Positions 40,999-49,568 of a DNA stretch of 64,000 nucleotides are shown piece after piece; positions within the stretch are counted from its first letter, which is position 1, and the number at the start of each line of letters is the position of its first letter. The translations under genes were made by a program, and so were the position numbers. The stretch is from Syntrophothermus lipocalidus DSM 12680. GTDB lineage: Bacteria > Bacillota > Syntrophomonadia > Syntrophomonadales > Syntrophothermaceae. The DNA is taken from contig NC_014220.1 in assembly GCF_000092405.1 (NCBI RefSeq), positions 930,001-994,000 on the forward strand, read 5' to 3'. A model generated the notes under the pieces. It was not told the DNA's origin. It did no database searches and saw only the letters and a program-made list of their open reading frames with translations.

Positions 40999-42540
40999 GT
41001 GCTGGCTGTAGTCAATTCGCTTGTGCTGCAGGGCATAGAAGCCCGGACGGTTGAAGTCGAAGTCGATATACACTCAGGCCTGCCTTCGTTCGACATAGTG
41101 GGGCTGGCTAGCCAGTCGGTTCGGGAAGCGAAGGAACGCGTGCGATCCGCCATAAAGAATGCCGGCCTGAAATTCCCGTTGGAGCGTATCACCGTTAATT
41201 TGGCTCCTGCTGATATTAAGAAAGAAGGAAGCCACTTTGATCTGCCTATTGCGGTTGGTATTCTTGCTGCCAGTGGCCAGCTTGAGGGCCAGGTTCCAGG
41301 TAATCTGTATCTGGTTGGGGAGCTGTCTTTAGAAGGGAGCGTCAGAAAAGTTCCGGGGGTGCTACCCATGGCCTTAGAGCTGATAACCCAAGCCCCTGTG
41401 CCGAGCCTGGTGGTTCCACGGGAGAACTTGAAAGAAGCGGCGTTAGTACAAGAGCTCCGTTGTTTCAGCGTAGGTTCGCTGGCGGAGTTCATCGAATTCG
41501 TCAACGGGAAGGGAAATCTCGCTCTAGTTTCAAATCAGGGTGAGGTTCATGGCAGCGAAATCTCCGATGAGCATCTCGATTTTGCCGATGTGAAGGGACA
41601 GGAAATCGCCAAGAGGGCATTGGAGATAGCCGCGGCCGGCTATCATAACATTATTCTTATCGGACCTCCGGGCAGCGGTAAGACCATGCTGGCTAGGAGG
41701 CTTCCAGGAATCTTGCCCGATATGAACCGTTCCGAGATTTTGGAAACCACTCGCGTGTATTCGGCTGCCGGACTGCTGGACACGGATTTACCTTTGATAA
41801 CCAGGCGGCCTTTTCGATCCCCACACAAGAACGCTTCCTCCGCCAGTGTCATCGGTGGCGGCCGCGTGCCACGCCCCGGAGAGATCAGTTTGGCTCAGAA
41901 CGGGGTTTTATTTATGGATGAACTGCCCGAGTTTTCACGGGACGTCCTTGAAGCATTGCGGCAACCGCTGGAAGATAGGGTAGTGACTGTAGCTCGGGCC
42001 CAGGCCACCCTGACCTATCCGGCCAACTTTTTGTTAGTGGGAAGTATGAATCCATGCCCTTGTGGCTACTACGGTGATGCTCTCAGGGAGTGCCGCTGTA
42101 CCCCGCACCAGATCAGCAAGTACCTAGCCAGAATTTCGGGGCCCCTGCTCGACCGTACTGACCTTCACGTGGAAGTACCGAGGGTCAAGTACGAGGACCT
42201 GGTTCCGACCGAAAGGGGAGAAAGTTCTTCGACAATAAAGGAACGGGTTGTCAGGGCTAGGGAGATTCAGAAGCGCCGGTTCGAAGACAGGCCGTACCAG
42301 GTCAACGCGCTGATGCCGCCCCGCGATATCCGCAGGTTTTGCCGCCTGTCTGAAGAAGGCGAGAAGCTTTTAAAAGCTGCTTTTGAACGGTTAGCCTTGA
42401 GTGCCCGGGCCTACGACCGTATCCTGAAGGTAGCGAGGACCATAGCCGACTTAGAAGGGGAATCGAGTATTCTTCCTCGGCATTTAGCCGAGGCTGTTCA
42501 ATACCGCAGCCTGGATCGGAAGTATTGGAACGGGTTATGA
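40999..42540 (+). CDS. YifB family Mg-chelatase-like AAA ATPase (ComM-like)
   Basis: A 513-aa protein with an N-terminal Lon-protease-like ChlI domain (VEVDIHSGLPSFDIVGLASQSVREAKERVR), Walker A IGPPGSGKTMLARRLPGILP (residues ~218-237), Walker B VLFMDELPEF and the zinc-type CPCGYYGDALRECRC segment. ComM, its best-studied relative, is a helicase promoting branch migration in natural transformation. dprA, also a transformation gene, lies downstream. GTG start with GGGAGAGGTGA 6-7 nt upstream. Confidence 0.92.
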   Translation: MLAVVNSLVLQGIEARTVEVEVDIHSGLPSFDIVGLASQSVREAKERVRSAIKNAGLKFPLERITVNLAPADIKKEGSHFDLPIAVGILAASGQLEGQVPGNLYLVGELSLEGSVRKVPGVLPMALELITQAPVPSLVVPRENLKEAALVQELRCFSVGSLAEFIEFVNGKGNLALVSNQGEVHGSEISDEHLDFADVKGQEIAKRALEIAAAGYHNIILIGPPGSGKTMLARRLPGILPDMNRSEILETTRVYSAAGLLDTDLPLITRRPFRSPHKNASSASVIGGGRVPRPGEISLAQNGVLFMDELPEFSRDVLEALRQPLEDRVVTVARAQATLTYPANFLLVGSMNPCPCGYYGDALRECRCTPHQISKYLARISGPLLDRTDLHVEVPRVKYEDLVPTERGESSSTIKERVVRAREIQKRRFEDRPYQVNALMPPRDIRRFCRLSEEGEKLLKAAFERLALSARAYDRILKVARTIADLEGESSILPRHLAEAVQYRSLDRKYWNGL

Positions 42541-42620
42541 TTATTTGATGTACTACCGGTCTTGACCGGGGAAGCTGGCGCAAATGGGTACAAATCATAC
42601 TTGTTAAAGGGGGATATGTC

Positions 42621-42812
42621 ATGGACATAATTGCTGCCCTAGAGACGGCGATAAAGGAGGAAAAAGAGGCTTCAGCCCGGTACAGGGAGCTGGCGGCCCA
42701 AGCCAGTGATCCGGAAACCAGACTCATGTTTGAACAGATAGCCCGGGAAGAGGAATCGCATTACAAGCGGCTGGTGGACAGGTTAAAAGCCGTAAAATTA
42801 ATGCGATCCTGA
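42621..42812 (+). CDS. Two-helix ferritin/rubrerythrin-like mini-protein
   Basis: A 63-aa protein, MDIIAALETAIKEEKEASAR ... EEESHYKRLVDRLK, with one set of diiron ligand motifs: E13-E17 and ExxxxExxH (~E44-H47). This is half a four-helix diiron bundle, so it must dimerise to form a complete site, as in encapsulated-ferritin-like proteins. AAAGGGGGATAT precedes the ATG. No encapsulin shell gene was seen nearby. Confidence 0.75.
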   Translation: MDIIAALETAIKEEKEASARYRELAAQASDPETRLMFEQIAREEESHYKRLVDRLKAVKLMRS

Positions 42813-42835
42813 CAAGATCATGGCGAGTACAGAGC

Positions 42836-44173
42836 CTAATGGGGAGTTACTGCCGCGTGACCGCTGTAGGCAATGCTCAACCCGATTATTACAGCTAAAA
42901 TCAACACCAGCGCACCGAGTACTATCTTCAAAGGTTTGTCAACATGGTGGGCACCCTGTATTCGCTCGGCGATGAGGTGAGTACCATATACCGCTATCCC
43001 AGCAAAAAGGGAGACCAAGAGGAACTGTACTCCTTTAGCGACTCCCGCGTAAGCTCCTGGGGCTAGGTTCTTCCAGAGGGAATGGGTGTAATAGGCCAGA
43101 ACGATGAACTCGATAAAGCTGGCAGCGACTTGAAAAGTCAGGCTCTGTTTTTGCAGTGAGGCATTGAGTTCGAGAACATCCCTGATCCTGCTTTGAAGCG
43201 AGGCGCTTTCTCGGCTCATGAGGATTTCGATCCTGCCTCTGACCACTTCGATGGCTGCCTGGTGATTCTGAACCGAGGACTGAACCTCGCGGAGGGACCG
43301 GTCGAGAAGTTTCCAAGGCCCTTGGTAGAAGTCGATTAAGTTTTGCACAACAGGGCTTTCAGGAGTAATGTTCATTCTGGTTTTCAGGTGTTGCTTCAAG
43401 TTTTCCATAACTCCTTGAAGATTACTTTTTCCCTCGCTTAAGAAGCTTTGGCTGGCTACGAGTTTTCCGTAAGAGGCAGAAAGTTCATGGATTTCTCCTT
43501 CGAGTTCCTGGATCGCGGGTTCACCCCTGTGTTGGGTACCGAACTGGGTATGGAGGATACCCGACAATTTCCGCCCCGATTCCTTGACTTCTTCTAGTAC
43601 GGTGCGCGCTGAGTCGTGGTAGACGCTTGTTAGGAGCCGGATTTTGGCCAGGTAGGCTTCCACGGTCGGTAGGTCGTTTTCGAAGAGCTGGTAAGCCGGT
43701 TCGGAGGCATTGGGGTTTATCTGGGCTCGGTACACGATGTCGTACTCGAAACCAGCCTTAAAAAAACGAATCAATTCCACGTTACGGGCCGCAAACCGGA
43801 TTTCCCGCCACTTTGTGCCGCTTGTTTCAAAGGCGTCAGCTTCCTTGCCGGCAGGCGTGAGTAAGACCAAGACTTTTCCTAACAAGCTGTCATCACCGAG
43901 CCCCGCTTTTTCCTCGTGCTCTTTTAGCCAATTACGTGCTTCGTCGTTAGAGCCAAAACTCCGGCCTACTTTGAGTACCAGGATTTGTAGGTCGTCGACC
44001 GAGAGAAATCGGTAGCGATTAATCGTGGTATCGAGTTCCATCTCGGTTCCCGAGGCCTTACCGGAGGGTTCGGGAAAAGGGCGTGCTGATAGAGTCTTCA
44101 CCAGTGACAGAAGCTTGTCTTCATCATCTGGTAAAAAAAAGTAGTAATTATAAAAGGTGTTTATCCTCTGCAC
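42836..44173 (-). CDS. Unrecognised coiled-coil membrane protein, 445 aa
   Basis: I do not recognise this family. The N-terminal ~170 residues look globular alpha/beta (VDDLQILVLKVGRSFG, LLGKVLVLLTPAG, YDIVYRAQINPN). Residues ~175-345 are helical coiled coil (TVLEEVKESGRKLSGIL, AIQELEGEIHELSASYGKL). Three membrane segments follow: ~350-370 (VAASFIEFIVLAYYTHSLW), ~380-400 (VQFLLVSLFAGIAVYGTHLI) and ~418-438 (VLGALVLILAVIIGLSIAYS). There is no signal peptide. The layout superficially recalls CorA-like channels but no GMN motif exists. It stands alone, opposite to its neighbours. Confidence 0.75.
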   Translation of the reverse strand: MQRINTFYNYYFFLPDDEDKLLSLVKTLSARPFPEPSGKASGTEMELDTTINRYRFLSVDDLQILVLKVGRSFGSNDEARNWLKEHEEKAGLGDDSLLGKVLVLLTPAGKEADAFETSGTKWREIRFAARNVELIRFFKAGFEYDIVYRAQINPNASEPAYQLFENDLPTVEAYLAKIRLLTSVYHDSARTVLEEVKESGRKLSGILHTQFGTQHRGEPAIQELEGEIHELSASYGKLVASQSFLSEGKSNLQGVMENLKQHLKTRMNITPESPVVQNLIDFYQGPWKLLDRSLREVQSSVQNHQAAIEVVRGRIEILMSRESASLQSRIRDVLELNASLQKQSLTFQVAASFIEFIVLAYYTHSLWKNLAPGAYAGVAKGVQFLLVSLFAGIAVYGTHLIAERIQGAHHVDKPLKIVLGALVLILAVIIGLSIAYSGHAAVTPH

Positions 44174-44266
44174 TGCATCAGTCCCCCTTAGCTACGACTG
44201 GTTTGGGCTATTTTACCGTTAATACTGAGTTGATAGTACCGCAAGCAGGTTCCTGGCTCAACCCAA

Positions 44267-44680
44267 TTATTCGCCCAACACTTTTATTATCAATCGCTTC
44301 CGGCGCTGGCCGTCGAACTCGGCATAAAATATCTCCTGCCAAGGGCCAAGGTCAAGTTTCCCATCGGTAACAGGGACAATCACTTGGTGGTGAAAAAGAA
44401 TGCTTTTGAGGTGGGCATCTCCGTTGGTTTCCCCCGTGCGGTGATGCCGGTAGTCCGACCGAAAAGGGGCCAGGCCCTCCGCCCACTCCATCAGGTCCAT
44501 TTTGATTCCCGGTTCTTCATCGTTCACGAAAACACCGGCCGTGATATGCATGGCCGAAATCAACGCCATCCCTTCCCGTATGCCGCATTCCTTCACAGCA
44601 TCGGCAACCAGGCCTGTAATGTTGATAAACTCCCTCTTGTTTTTCGTGTTAAACCAGTGATATACGGTGTGCGATTTCAA
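44267..44680 (-). CDS. YjbQ family protein (UPF0047)
   Basis: A 137-aa single-domain protein. Conserved family blocks are [22 protein letters not shown] (residues ~37-58), the [53 protein letters not shown] run (~77-125). Members bind a metal at conserved His residues; a thiamin-phosphate-synthase activity has been reported for some, but the physiological role is uncertain. Confidence 0.9.
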   Translation of the reverse strand: MKSHTVYHWFNTKNKREFINITGLVADAVKECGIREGMALISAMHITAGVFVNDEEPGIKMDLMEWAEGLAPFRSDYRHHRTGETNGDAHLKSILFHHQVIVPVTDGKLDLGPWQEIFYAEFDGQRRKRLIIKVLGE

Positions 44681-44890
44681 GCGTTTAACCCCCTATCTTT
44701 TTTGTTTGTTATCTCTGGCATGTTTTTGACTGGCAACCTGCCTGGTTATGGAGTTCCTCTTAATCTTTCGCCTGCTTCTAATTATACCCTTGTTGTCGCA
44801 TTGAAGTATGACACATCAATGGTAAGACTTGCGAGTCTGTAAGGATGTTATTCTTCATAGAATCAAGTAAACCGGGAAAGGGGACGGGAT

Positions 44891-45703
44891 GTGAACCGGT
44901 GTCTGTTCTATATACTCGCGTCTAACGTATGCGTCGCTTGTTTGATATTCTGCGTTTTGGCAATATTCTTCACATATAAGCCGGATATAGACGTGAGAAA
45001 AGAGGTAAGGCTGGTGAAAGAGGATTACAGCGAATCATACCTAATGGAAACGAAGGAAAGAGTACGCTTGTCGAAGGCTTTGGACCGCTCTTTCCGTATG
45101 CCACTCAATCCCTTCCAATTGTCTCCGGAATACGTACTGATACACTTTTCTCAAGACGGGAGAAAACACCGCTTGTTTATCCATCGCACTGCCCGCATAG
45201 GTTGGGACGAGAAAGGAAGGGCTTTTAGCCTTAGTGGTTCTCTTTGCAGGTTGCTCGACAACGGTATAATTAACCTGGAAAACATTATCAGTGAACGATA
45301 CGGGGAGCTGGTTCCCTGGGCAAAGGCAGAAAAGATTTTCCGTATATACGACAAAGCGATGATAACTGATGTGGAAACGAGAAAGAGTTTTTGGGTGCAA
45401 AGGCGGGCAGGAACCAATCACGCCGACGTACAGCCTTTGACAGCACGCGACTCGCATATTATGAAATCAATTTATAAAGGAAAATGGAGCTGGGAAAGGA
45501 GGGCTATAATCGTTGTAGTCAGGGGCAGGAGGATGGCGGCTTCCATGAACGGGATGCCTCACGGCGCAGGTGCCATAAAAGACAATGATTTTCCCGGGCA
45601 TTTTTGTATTCACTTTTTTGGCAGCAAGACCCATGCCGGCAACCGCGTCGATCCCAAACACCAAGCCATGGTTTTGAAGGCCGCGGGTCGGACCAAGCCT
45701 TAG
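44891..45703 (+). CDS. Membrane-anchored protein with a wall-associated domain of unknown function
   Basis: A 270-aa protein: N-terminal membrane segment (residues ~5-28, probably a signal anchor), a linker, and a domain (~150-268) with TNHADVQPLTARDSHIMKSIY, KGKWSWERRAIIVVV and AASMNGMPHGAG ... FPGHFCIHFFGSKTHAG. From memory this C-terminal block accompanies LysM or peptidoglycan-binding modules in spore-forming Firmicutes; here no such module is present. Invariant-looking His and Cys residues suggest a catalytic or metal site, but the activity is unknown. GTG start with AAAGGGGA upstream. Confidence 0.7.
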   Translation: MNRCLFYILASNVCVACLIFCVLAIFFTYKPDIDVRKEVRLVKEDYSESYLMETKERVRLSKALDRSFRMPLNPFQLSPEYVLIHFSQDGRKHRLFIHRTARIGWDEKGRAFSLSGSLCRLLDNGIINLENIISERYGELVPWAKAEKIFRIYDKAMITDVETRKSFWVQRRAGTNHADVQPLTARDSHIMKSIYKGKWSWERRAIIVVVRGRRMAASMNGMPHGAGAIKDNDFPGHFCIHFFGSKTHAGNRVDPKHQAMVLKAAGRTKP

Positions 45704-45741
45704 TCCGAATCGAGCCGAAAACTAAAGGGAGCTGGAAGGAA

Positions 45742-45831
45742 ATGTGGGAAATGGTGGAGAAGGATAATCTGAAAACAGTAATTGACGCTGGAAAGGAAAA
45801 GGTTTACGGTTATAGGGCATATCATGGATGA
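45742..45831 (+). CDS. Possible 29-aa small protein before dprA
   Basis: ATG 45742 opens a 29-codon frame (MWEMVEKDNLKTVIDAGKEK plus nine residues) with GGAAGGA 2-3 nt upstream, which is too close to be convincing. It fills the gap between 44891-45703 and dprA. No homologue is recognised; it may not be real. Confidence 0.25.
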   Translation: MWEMVEKDNLKTVIDAGKEKVYGYRAYHG

Positions 45832-45837
45832 GGCAGG

Positions 45838-46950
45838 TTGTACTCGGGGATGAAAGAAGAGGAGCTGGCATACTTTCTTGCGATACACGCGGTTACTTTC
45901 GCGGGAGCGCGAAAGATGCAAGAATTAAAGGACTACTTCGGCGGGTTTCGCGAGGTGTGGGAAGCTGAAGCGGGGGAACTGAAGGCTTTTCGGTTTTTGC
46001 CCGGGAAGCTGGATGCTCTGCTGGCTGCCCGAAAAAACCTGGATCCCCTAGCCTACCGTGAAGTTTTGTACAGCAAGGGATATAGTATTAGGACAATTTT
46101 TGACAAGACCTATCCCGAGGCCCTCAGGAGTCTGTATGACCCTCCAGCAGTTTTGTACGGCTGGGGGAAGGTTGAAACCCTCGATCAGCAGGCCATTGCA
46201 GTCGTAGGGGCAAGGAAACCATCTCCTTACGGGCGGCAAATTGCACGTTCGATGGCTACGGATCTGGCCCGAGCCGGCTTTTGGATAGTCAGCGGCATGG
46301 CCCGCGGAATCGATACCGAGGCTCATTTGGGAGCGCTTGAGGCCGGAGGACGCACGGTAGCAGTCTTGGGCAGCGGCATTGACGTGGTGTACCCGCGAGA
46401 AAACAAGGGTTTGTACTCCCGCATTGCGGAGACCGGAGTAGTTGTCAGCGAGTTTCCTCCTGGAACACCTCCTGAGCCCAAGAATTTTCCTATTCGTAAT
46501 CGGATAATTTCAGGATTATCGAAAGGCGTGCTGGTAGTGGAGGCTCGAGTCAAAAGCGGAGCCCTTATCACAGCAGATTGGGCCTTAGATCAAGGGCGGG
46601 ATGTGTTTGCAGTGCCGGGGCCCATAACCAGCCGGTTGAGCCAGGGCACGAACAACCTTATCAAGCAAGGAGCCAAACTTGTCACAACTGTCGAGGACAT
46701 TTTGGAGGAGTACCAGCTGGTGTTAAAAGATACTGAAACAGGCGCTTTACCACTTGGTGACCTGGATAGGAGTTCGGAGTTCGATATGGTACTTGATCTA
46801 CTGGGGACCGAACCGGTACACTTGGATCAGTTGGTCAGGCTTAGCGGGCTTACCCCGGGGCAGTTATCTGGTATGCTGCTTGAACTTCAGATTCGTGGAA
46901 TAATCGAGGTTTTACCCGGTAACTATTTTATAAGGCTGAGAGGATCGTGA
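45838..46950 (+). CDS. dprA: DNA-processing protein DprA
   Basis: DprA loads RecA onto incoming single-stranded DNA in transformation. Seen: an N-terminal SAM-like region, the Rossmann-fold core with VVGARKPSPYGRQIARSMA, IVSGMARGIDTEAHLGALEAGG (residues ~155-176), AVLGSGIDVVYPREN and FPIRNRIISGLSKGVLVVEAR, and a C-terminal winged-helix domain (~305-368). Start TTG 45838 or ATG 45850 is uncertain. topA follows, as in Bacillus, but across a 533-bp gap with a repeat element. Confidence 0.93.
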   Translation: MYSGMKEEELAYFLAIHAVTFAGARKMQELKDYFGGFREVWEAEAGELKAFRFLPGKLDALLAARKNLDPLAYREVLYSKGYSIRTIFDKTYPEALRSLYDPPAVLYGWGKVETLDQQAIAVVGARKPSPYGRQIARSMATDLARAGFWIVSGMARGIDTEAHLGALEAGGRTVAVLGSGIDVVYPRENKGLYSRIAETGVVVSEFPPGTPPEPKNFPIRNRIISGLSKGVLVVEARVKSGALITADWALDQGRDVFAVPGPITSRLSQGTNNLIKQGAKLVTTVEDILEEYQLVLKDTETGALPLGDLDRSSEFDMVLDLLGTEPVHLDQLVRLSGLTPGQLSGMLLELQIRGIIEVLPGNYFIRLRGS

Positions 46951-47035
46951 AGATGGTGCCAACGGCCAGTGCAAATAAAGGCAGACCTTTATGACTCTTA
47001 TCCTAGTCACCACTAGAGAATGAAAATGCGACTGT

Positions 47036-47438
47036 GGAGGAGTGTTAGCCGGGCGAAGCGACGTATGACGAGCCGTTGCAACACACGGCGAAACTGAGGG
47101 CTGCGAAGCGGAGCGAGAAACAGGAGGTTTCGAGCAGCGAGGGACTGAGTTCCGGCACTCAGGATGAGTCTGGCTTGGGAGACCTTTTCGTAAGCAGCGA
47201 TTTCCCGGAGCATGCCATTCCCTGAGTGCCGGACGAATCCCGAGCGGTCCGCCTAGTGCCGCCCAAGAAACCGAGCAAACATGAGCTTAATAAGTCAAAC
47301 CTTCCTTGGTTTCTTGGATAAGCGGCACGCTGTAATAGATTTTAGCCGGCAGCCTAGCCTGCGCAAGCAGGCGGCTGCCGAAGAGAGCCGATGTGTTGCA
47401 GGCGAGGAGTCTTGGAGCGAGCTGGCTAACACTCCTCC
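47036..47438. mobile_element. 403-bp non-coding element with 15-bp terminal inverted repeats (MITE-like)
   Basis: GGAGGAGTGTTAGCC (47036-47050) and GGCTAACACTCCTCC (47424-47438) are perfect inverted ends. Inside are strong hairpins: GCCGT/ACGGC (47072-47089); TCCGGCACTCAGG/CCTGAGTGCCGGA (47151-47163, 47221-47233); TGCCGC-CCAAGAAACC with GGTTTCTTGG-ATAA-GCGGCA (47257-47327); and CGGCAGCC-TA-GCCTGC closed by a GCAA tetraloop (47347-47380). No coding frame is convincing and no target duplication is visible. The right end and the CCGGCACTCAG palindrome recur in the cbiT-cbiF gap. It fills the dprA-topA interval. Confidence 0.6.
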
Positions 47439-47483
47439 CGCCAATCGATTTCCGGGGAAGATTATTGGATGAGGTGATTATTC

Positions 47484-49565
47484 TTGGGAGATAGAGTGCT
47501 GGTAATAGTGGAGTCAGCTGCCAAAGCCAAGACCATAAGCAAGTTTCTAGGACGGAACTACAAGGTGCTTGCTTCCGTGGGGCATGTTAGGGATTTGCCC
47601 AAGAGTAAGCTGGGAGTGGATGTTGAACACGGGTTCACTCCTCAGTACGTGACTATTCGGGGAAAAGGGGAAATACTCAAACACATCAGAGAGGAGTCAG
47701 AGAAATCGTCTCGGGTGCTACTGGCTACTGACCCTGACCGGGAAGGAGAGGCTATTGCCTGGCACTTGAGTCAAGCCATGAATCTCAAGGATAAGAACCC
47801 TTGCCGGATAGAGTTTAATGAAATCACCAAAGATGCGGTTACCCGGGCGGTCAAGAAACCGAGGCCGATTGATATGAACAGGGTTAATGCCCAGCAGGCC
47901 CGAAGAGTGCTGGACCGTCTGGTCGGTTACAGCTTGAGTCCTTTGCTTTGGAATAAGATCAAGAAGGGCTTGAGTGCAGGAAGGGTGCAATCAGTGGCTT
48001 TGAGGCTCATCTGCGAAAGGGAACGCGAGATAGAATCCTTCGTTCCTGAAGAATATTGGACCATAGAGGGAGAATTCGCTGCAGGAAATAAGGCTTTGGT
48101 TGCCCGCTTGGTCGCGCGGGGGAGAGAGAAGCTAGAGATCGGCAGCCGCGAGGCTGTCGACGCGATTTTGGCAGAATTAGAAACTGCTCGATTTACCGTG
48201 AGCAAGGTAGAAAAGAAAACCAAGAAAAAGAACCCGGTGCCTCCTTTTATTACTAGTACCCTGCAGCAGGAAGCCTACAAAAAGCTCGGTTTTACTGCTA
48301 GCAGGACCATGAGAGTGGCGCAGGAACTGTACGAAGGGCTATCACTTGGGGAAGGAGGCACGGTTGGTTTAGTGACTTACATTCGTACCGATTCCAGCCG
48401 GGTTGCCGAAGAAGCGCAAAAAGAGGCATTAGACTTCGTGGAACAAACTTTTGGGAAAGAGTACCGGCCGGAGAAACCAAACGTGTATAAATCAAAGAAA
48501 ACGGCTCAGGACGCTCACGAAGCCATAAGACCTACTTCGGTTTGGCGCCAACCGGAAAGGGTCAAGACCTTCTTGACCAGGGATCAGTACCGGTTGTATA
48601 AACTCATCTGGGAACGGTTTTTGGCTAGTCAGATGGCCCCAGCTGTTTACGATACCGTGACTGTGGAAATAACCGGCGGGGGATACGTTTTTCGTGCCTC
48701 TGCTTCGAATCTCAAGTTTCCGGGTTATCTGGCCGTGTATCAAGAGAGCGAGAACGAGGAAGAGGATGAGAAAAGAGCGATACCTGAGGTTCAAGAAGGG
48801 CAGGAGCTTGTAGCCCGGGGCTTTAAGCCCGAACAGCACTTTACTCAACCTCCGCCCCGTTACACCGAGGCCAGTCTGGTCAAGATGCTGGAAGAAAAGA
48901 ATATCGGGCGGCCGAGTACGTACGCACCGATTGTTGATACTATCCTGCGCCGGGGATATGTAGAACGAAAAAACAAGCAGTTTGTGCCCACAGAGCTAGG
49001 GTTTATCGTAGTGGATCTTTTGAAGGATTATTTCCCCGAGATCATGGATGTAGAGTTTACCGCCAGCATGGAGGAAAACCTGGACCGGATAGAGGAAGGA
49101 GAACTGAACTGGCAAGAGACGGTAGAAGAGTTTTATGTTCCGTTTTCTGATAAACTGCGGAAGGCAAGTAGTGAGATTGAAAAAGTAGAGCTAAAACCAG
49201 AAGAAGCCGGAAAAGACTGTCCGGTTTGCGGGAAACCCATGGTTATCCGTAACGGGCGCTATGGCCGGTTTCTTGCGTGTTCCGGGTTTCCAAAATGTCG
49301 TTACACGGAATCGGTAAACGAAGAAACAGGGATTACCTGTCCGCAATGCGGGAGAAAAGTAATAGCTCTAAGAACCAAGAAGGGTCGACGTTTTTACGGG
49401 TGTGAAGGATACCCACAATGCGATTTTCGATCCTGGAACTTGCCTACGGAAAAGAAATGTCCTCAGTGTGGCGGGCCGATGGTTAGGAAAAGAGGCCGGG
49501 GCCAAGAGTACCTGGCTTGTACCAGCAAGGAATGCCGTTATGAAGAAAAGGAAGCGAGGATGTGA
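47484..49565 (+). CDS. topA: DNA topoisomerase I
   Basis: Type IA topoisomerase relaxing negative supercoils. Toprim domain VLVIVESAAKAKTISKFLG (residues 5-23) with DPDREGEAIAWHL, catalytic Tyr299 in GLVTYIRTDSSR, and three C-terminal four-cysteine zinc ribbons (from CPVCGKPMV, CPQCGRKVI, CPQCGGPMV). TTG start with GAGGTGAT 5 nt upstream. Length 693 aa is typical of clostridial enzymes. trmFO follows after 3 bp. Confidence 0.97.
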   Translation: MGDRVLVIVESAAKAKTISKFLGRNYKVLASVGHVRDLPKSKLGVDVEHGFTPQYVTIRGKGEILKHIREESEKSSRVLLATDPDREGEAIAWHLSQAMNLKDKNPCRIEFNEITKDAVTRAVKKPRPIDMNRVNAQQARRVLDRLVGYSLSPLLWNKIKKGLSAGRVQSVALRLICEREREIESFVPEEYWTIEGEFAAGNKALVARLVARGREKLEIGSREAVDAILAELETARFTVSKVEKKTKKKNPVPPFITSTLQQEAYKKLGFTASRTMRVAQELYEGLSLGEGGTVGLVTYIRTDSSRVAEEAQKEALDFVEQTFGKEYRPEKPNVYKSKKTAQDAHEAIRPTSVWRQPERVKTFLTRDQYRLYKLIWERFLASQMAPAVYDTVTVEITGGGYVFRASASNLKFPGYLAVYQESENEEEDEKRAIPEVQEGQELVARGFKPEQHFTQPPPRYTEASLVKMLEEKNIGRPSTYAPIVDTILRRGYVERKNKQFVPTELGFIVVDLLKDYFPEIMDVEFTASMEENLDRIEEGELNWQETVEEFYVPFSDKLRKASSEIEKVELKPEEAGKDCPVCGKPMVIRNGRYGRFLACSGFPKCRYTESVNEETGITCPQCGRKVIALRTKKGRRFYGCEGYPQCDFRSWNLPTEKKCPQCGGPMVRKRGRGQEYLACTSKECRYEEKEARM

Positions 49566-49568
49566 GGA

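Noticed and set aside
47281-47472. 63-aa frame inside the repeat element before topA
   Set aside because: It spans two hairpins of the element, has no ribosome site and no protein-like pattern.
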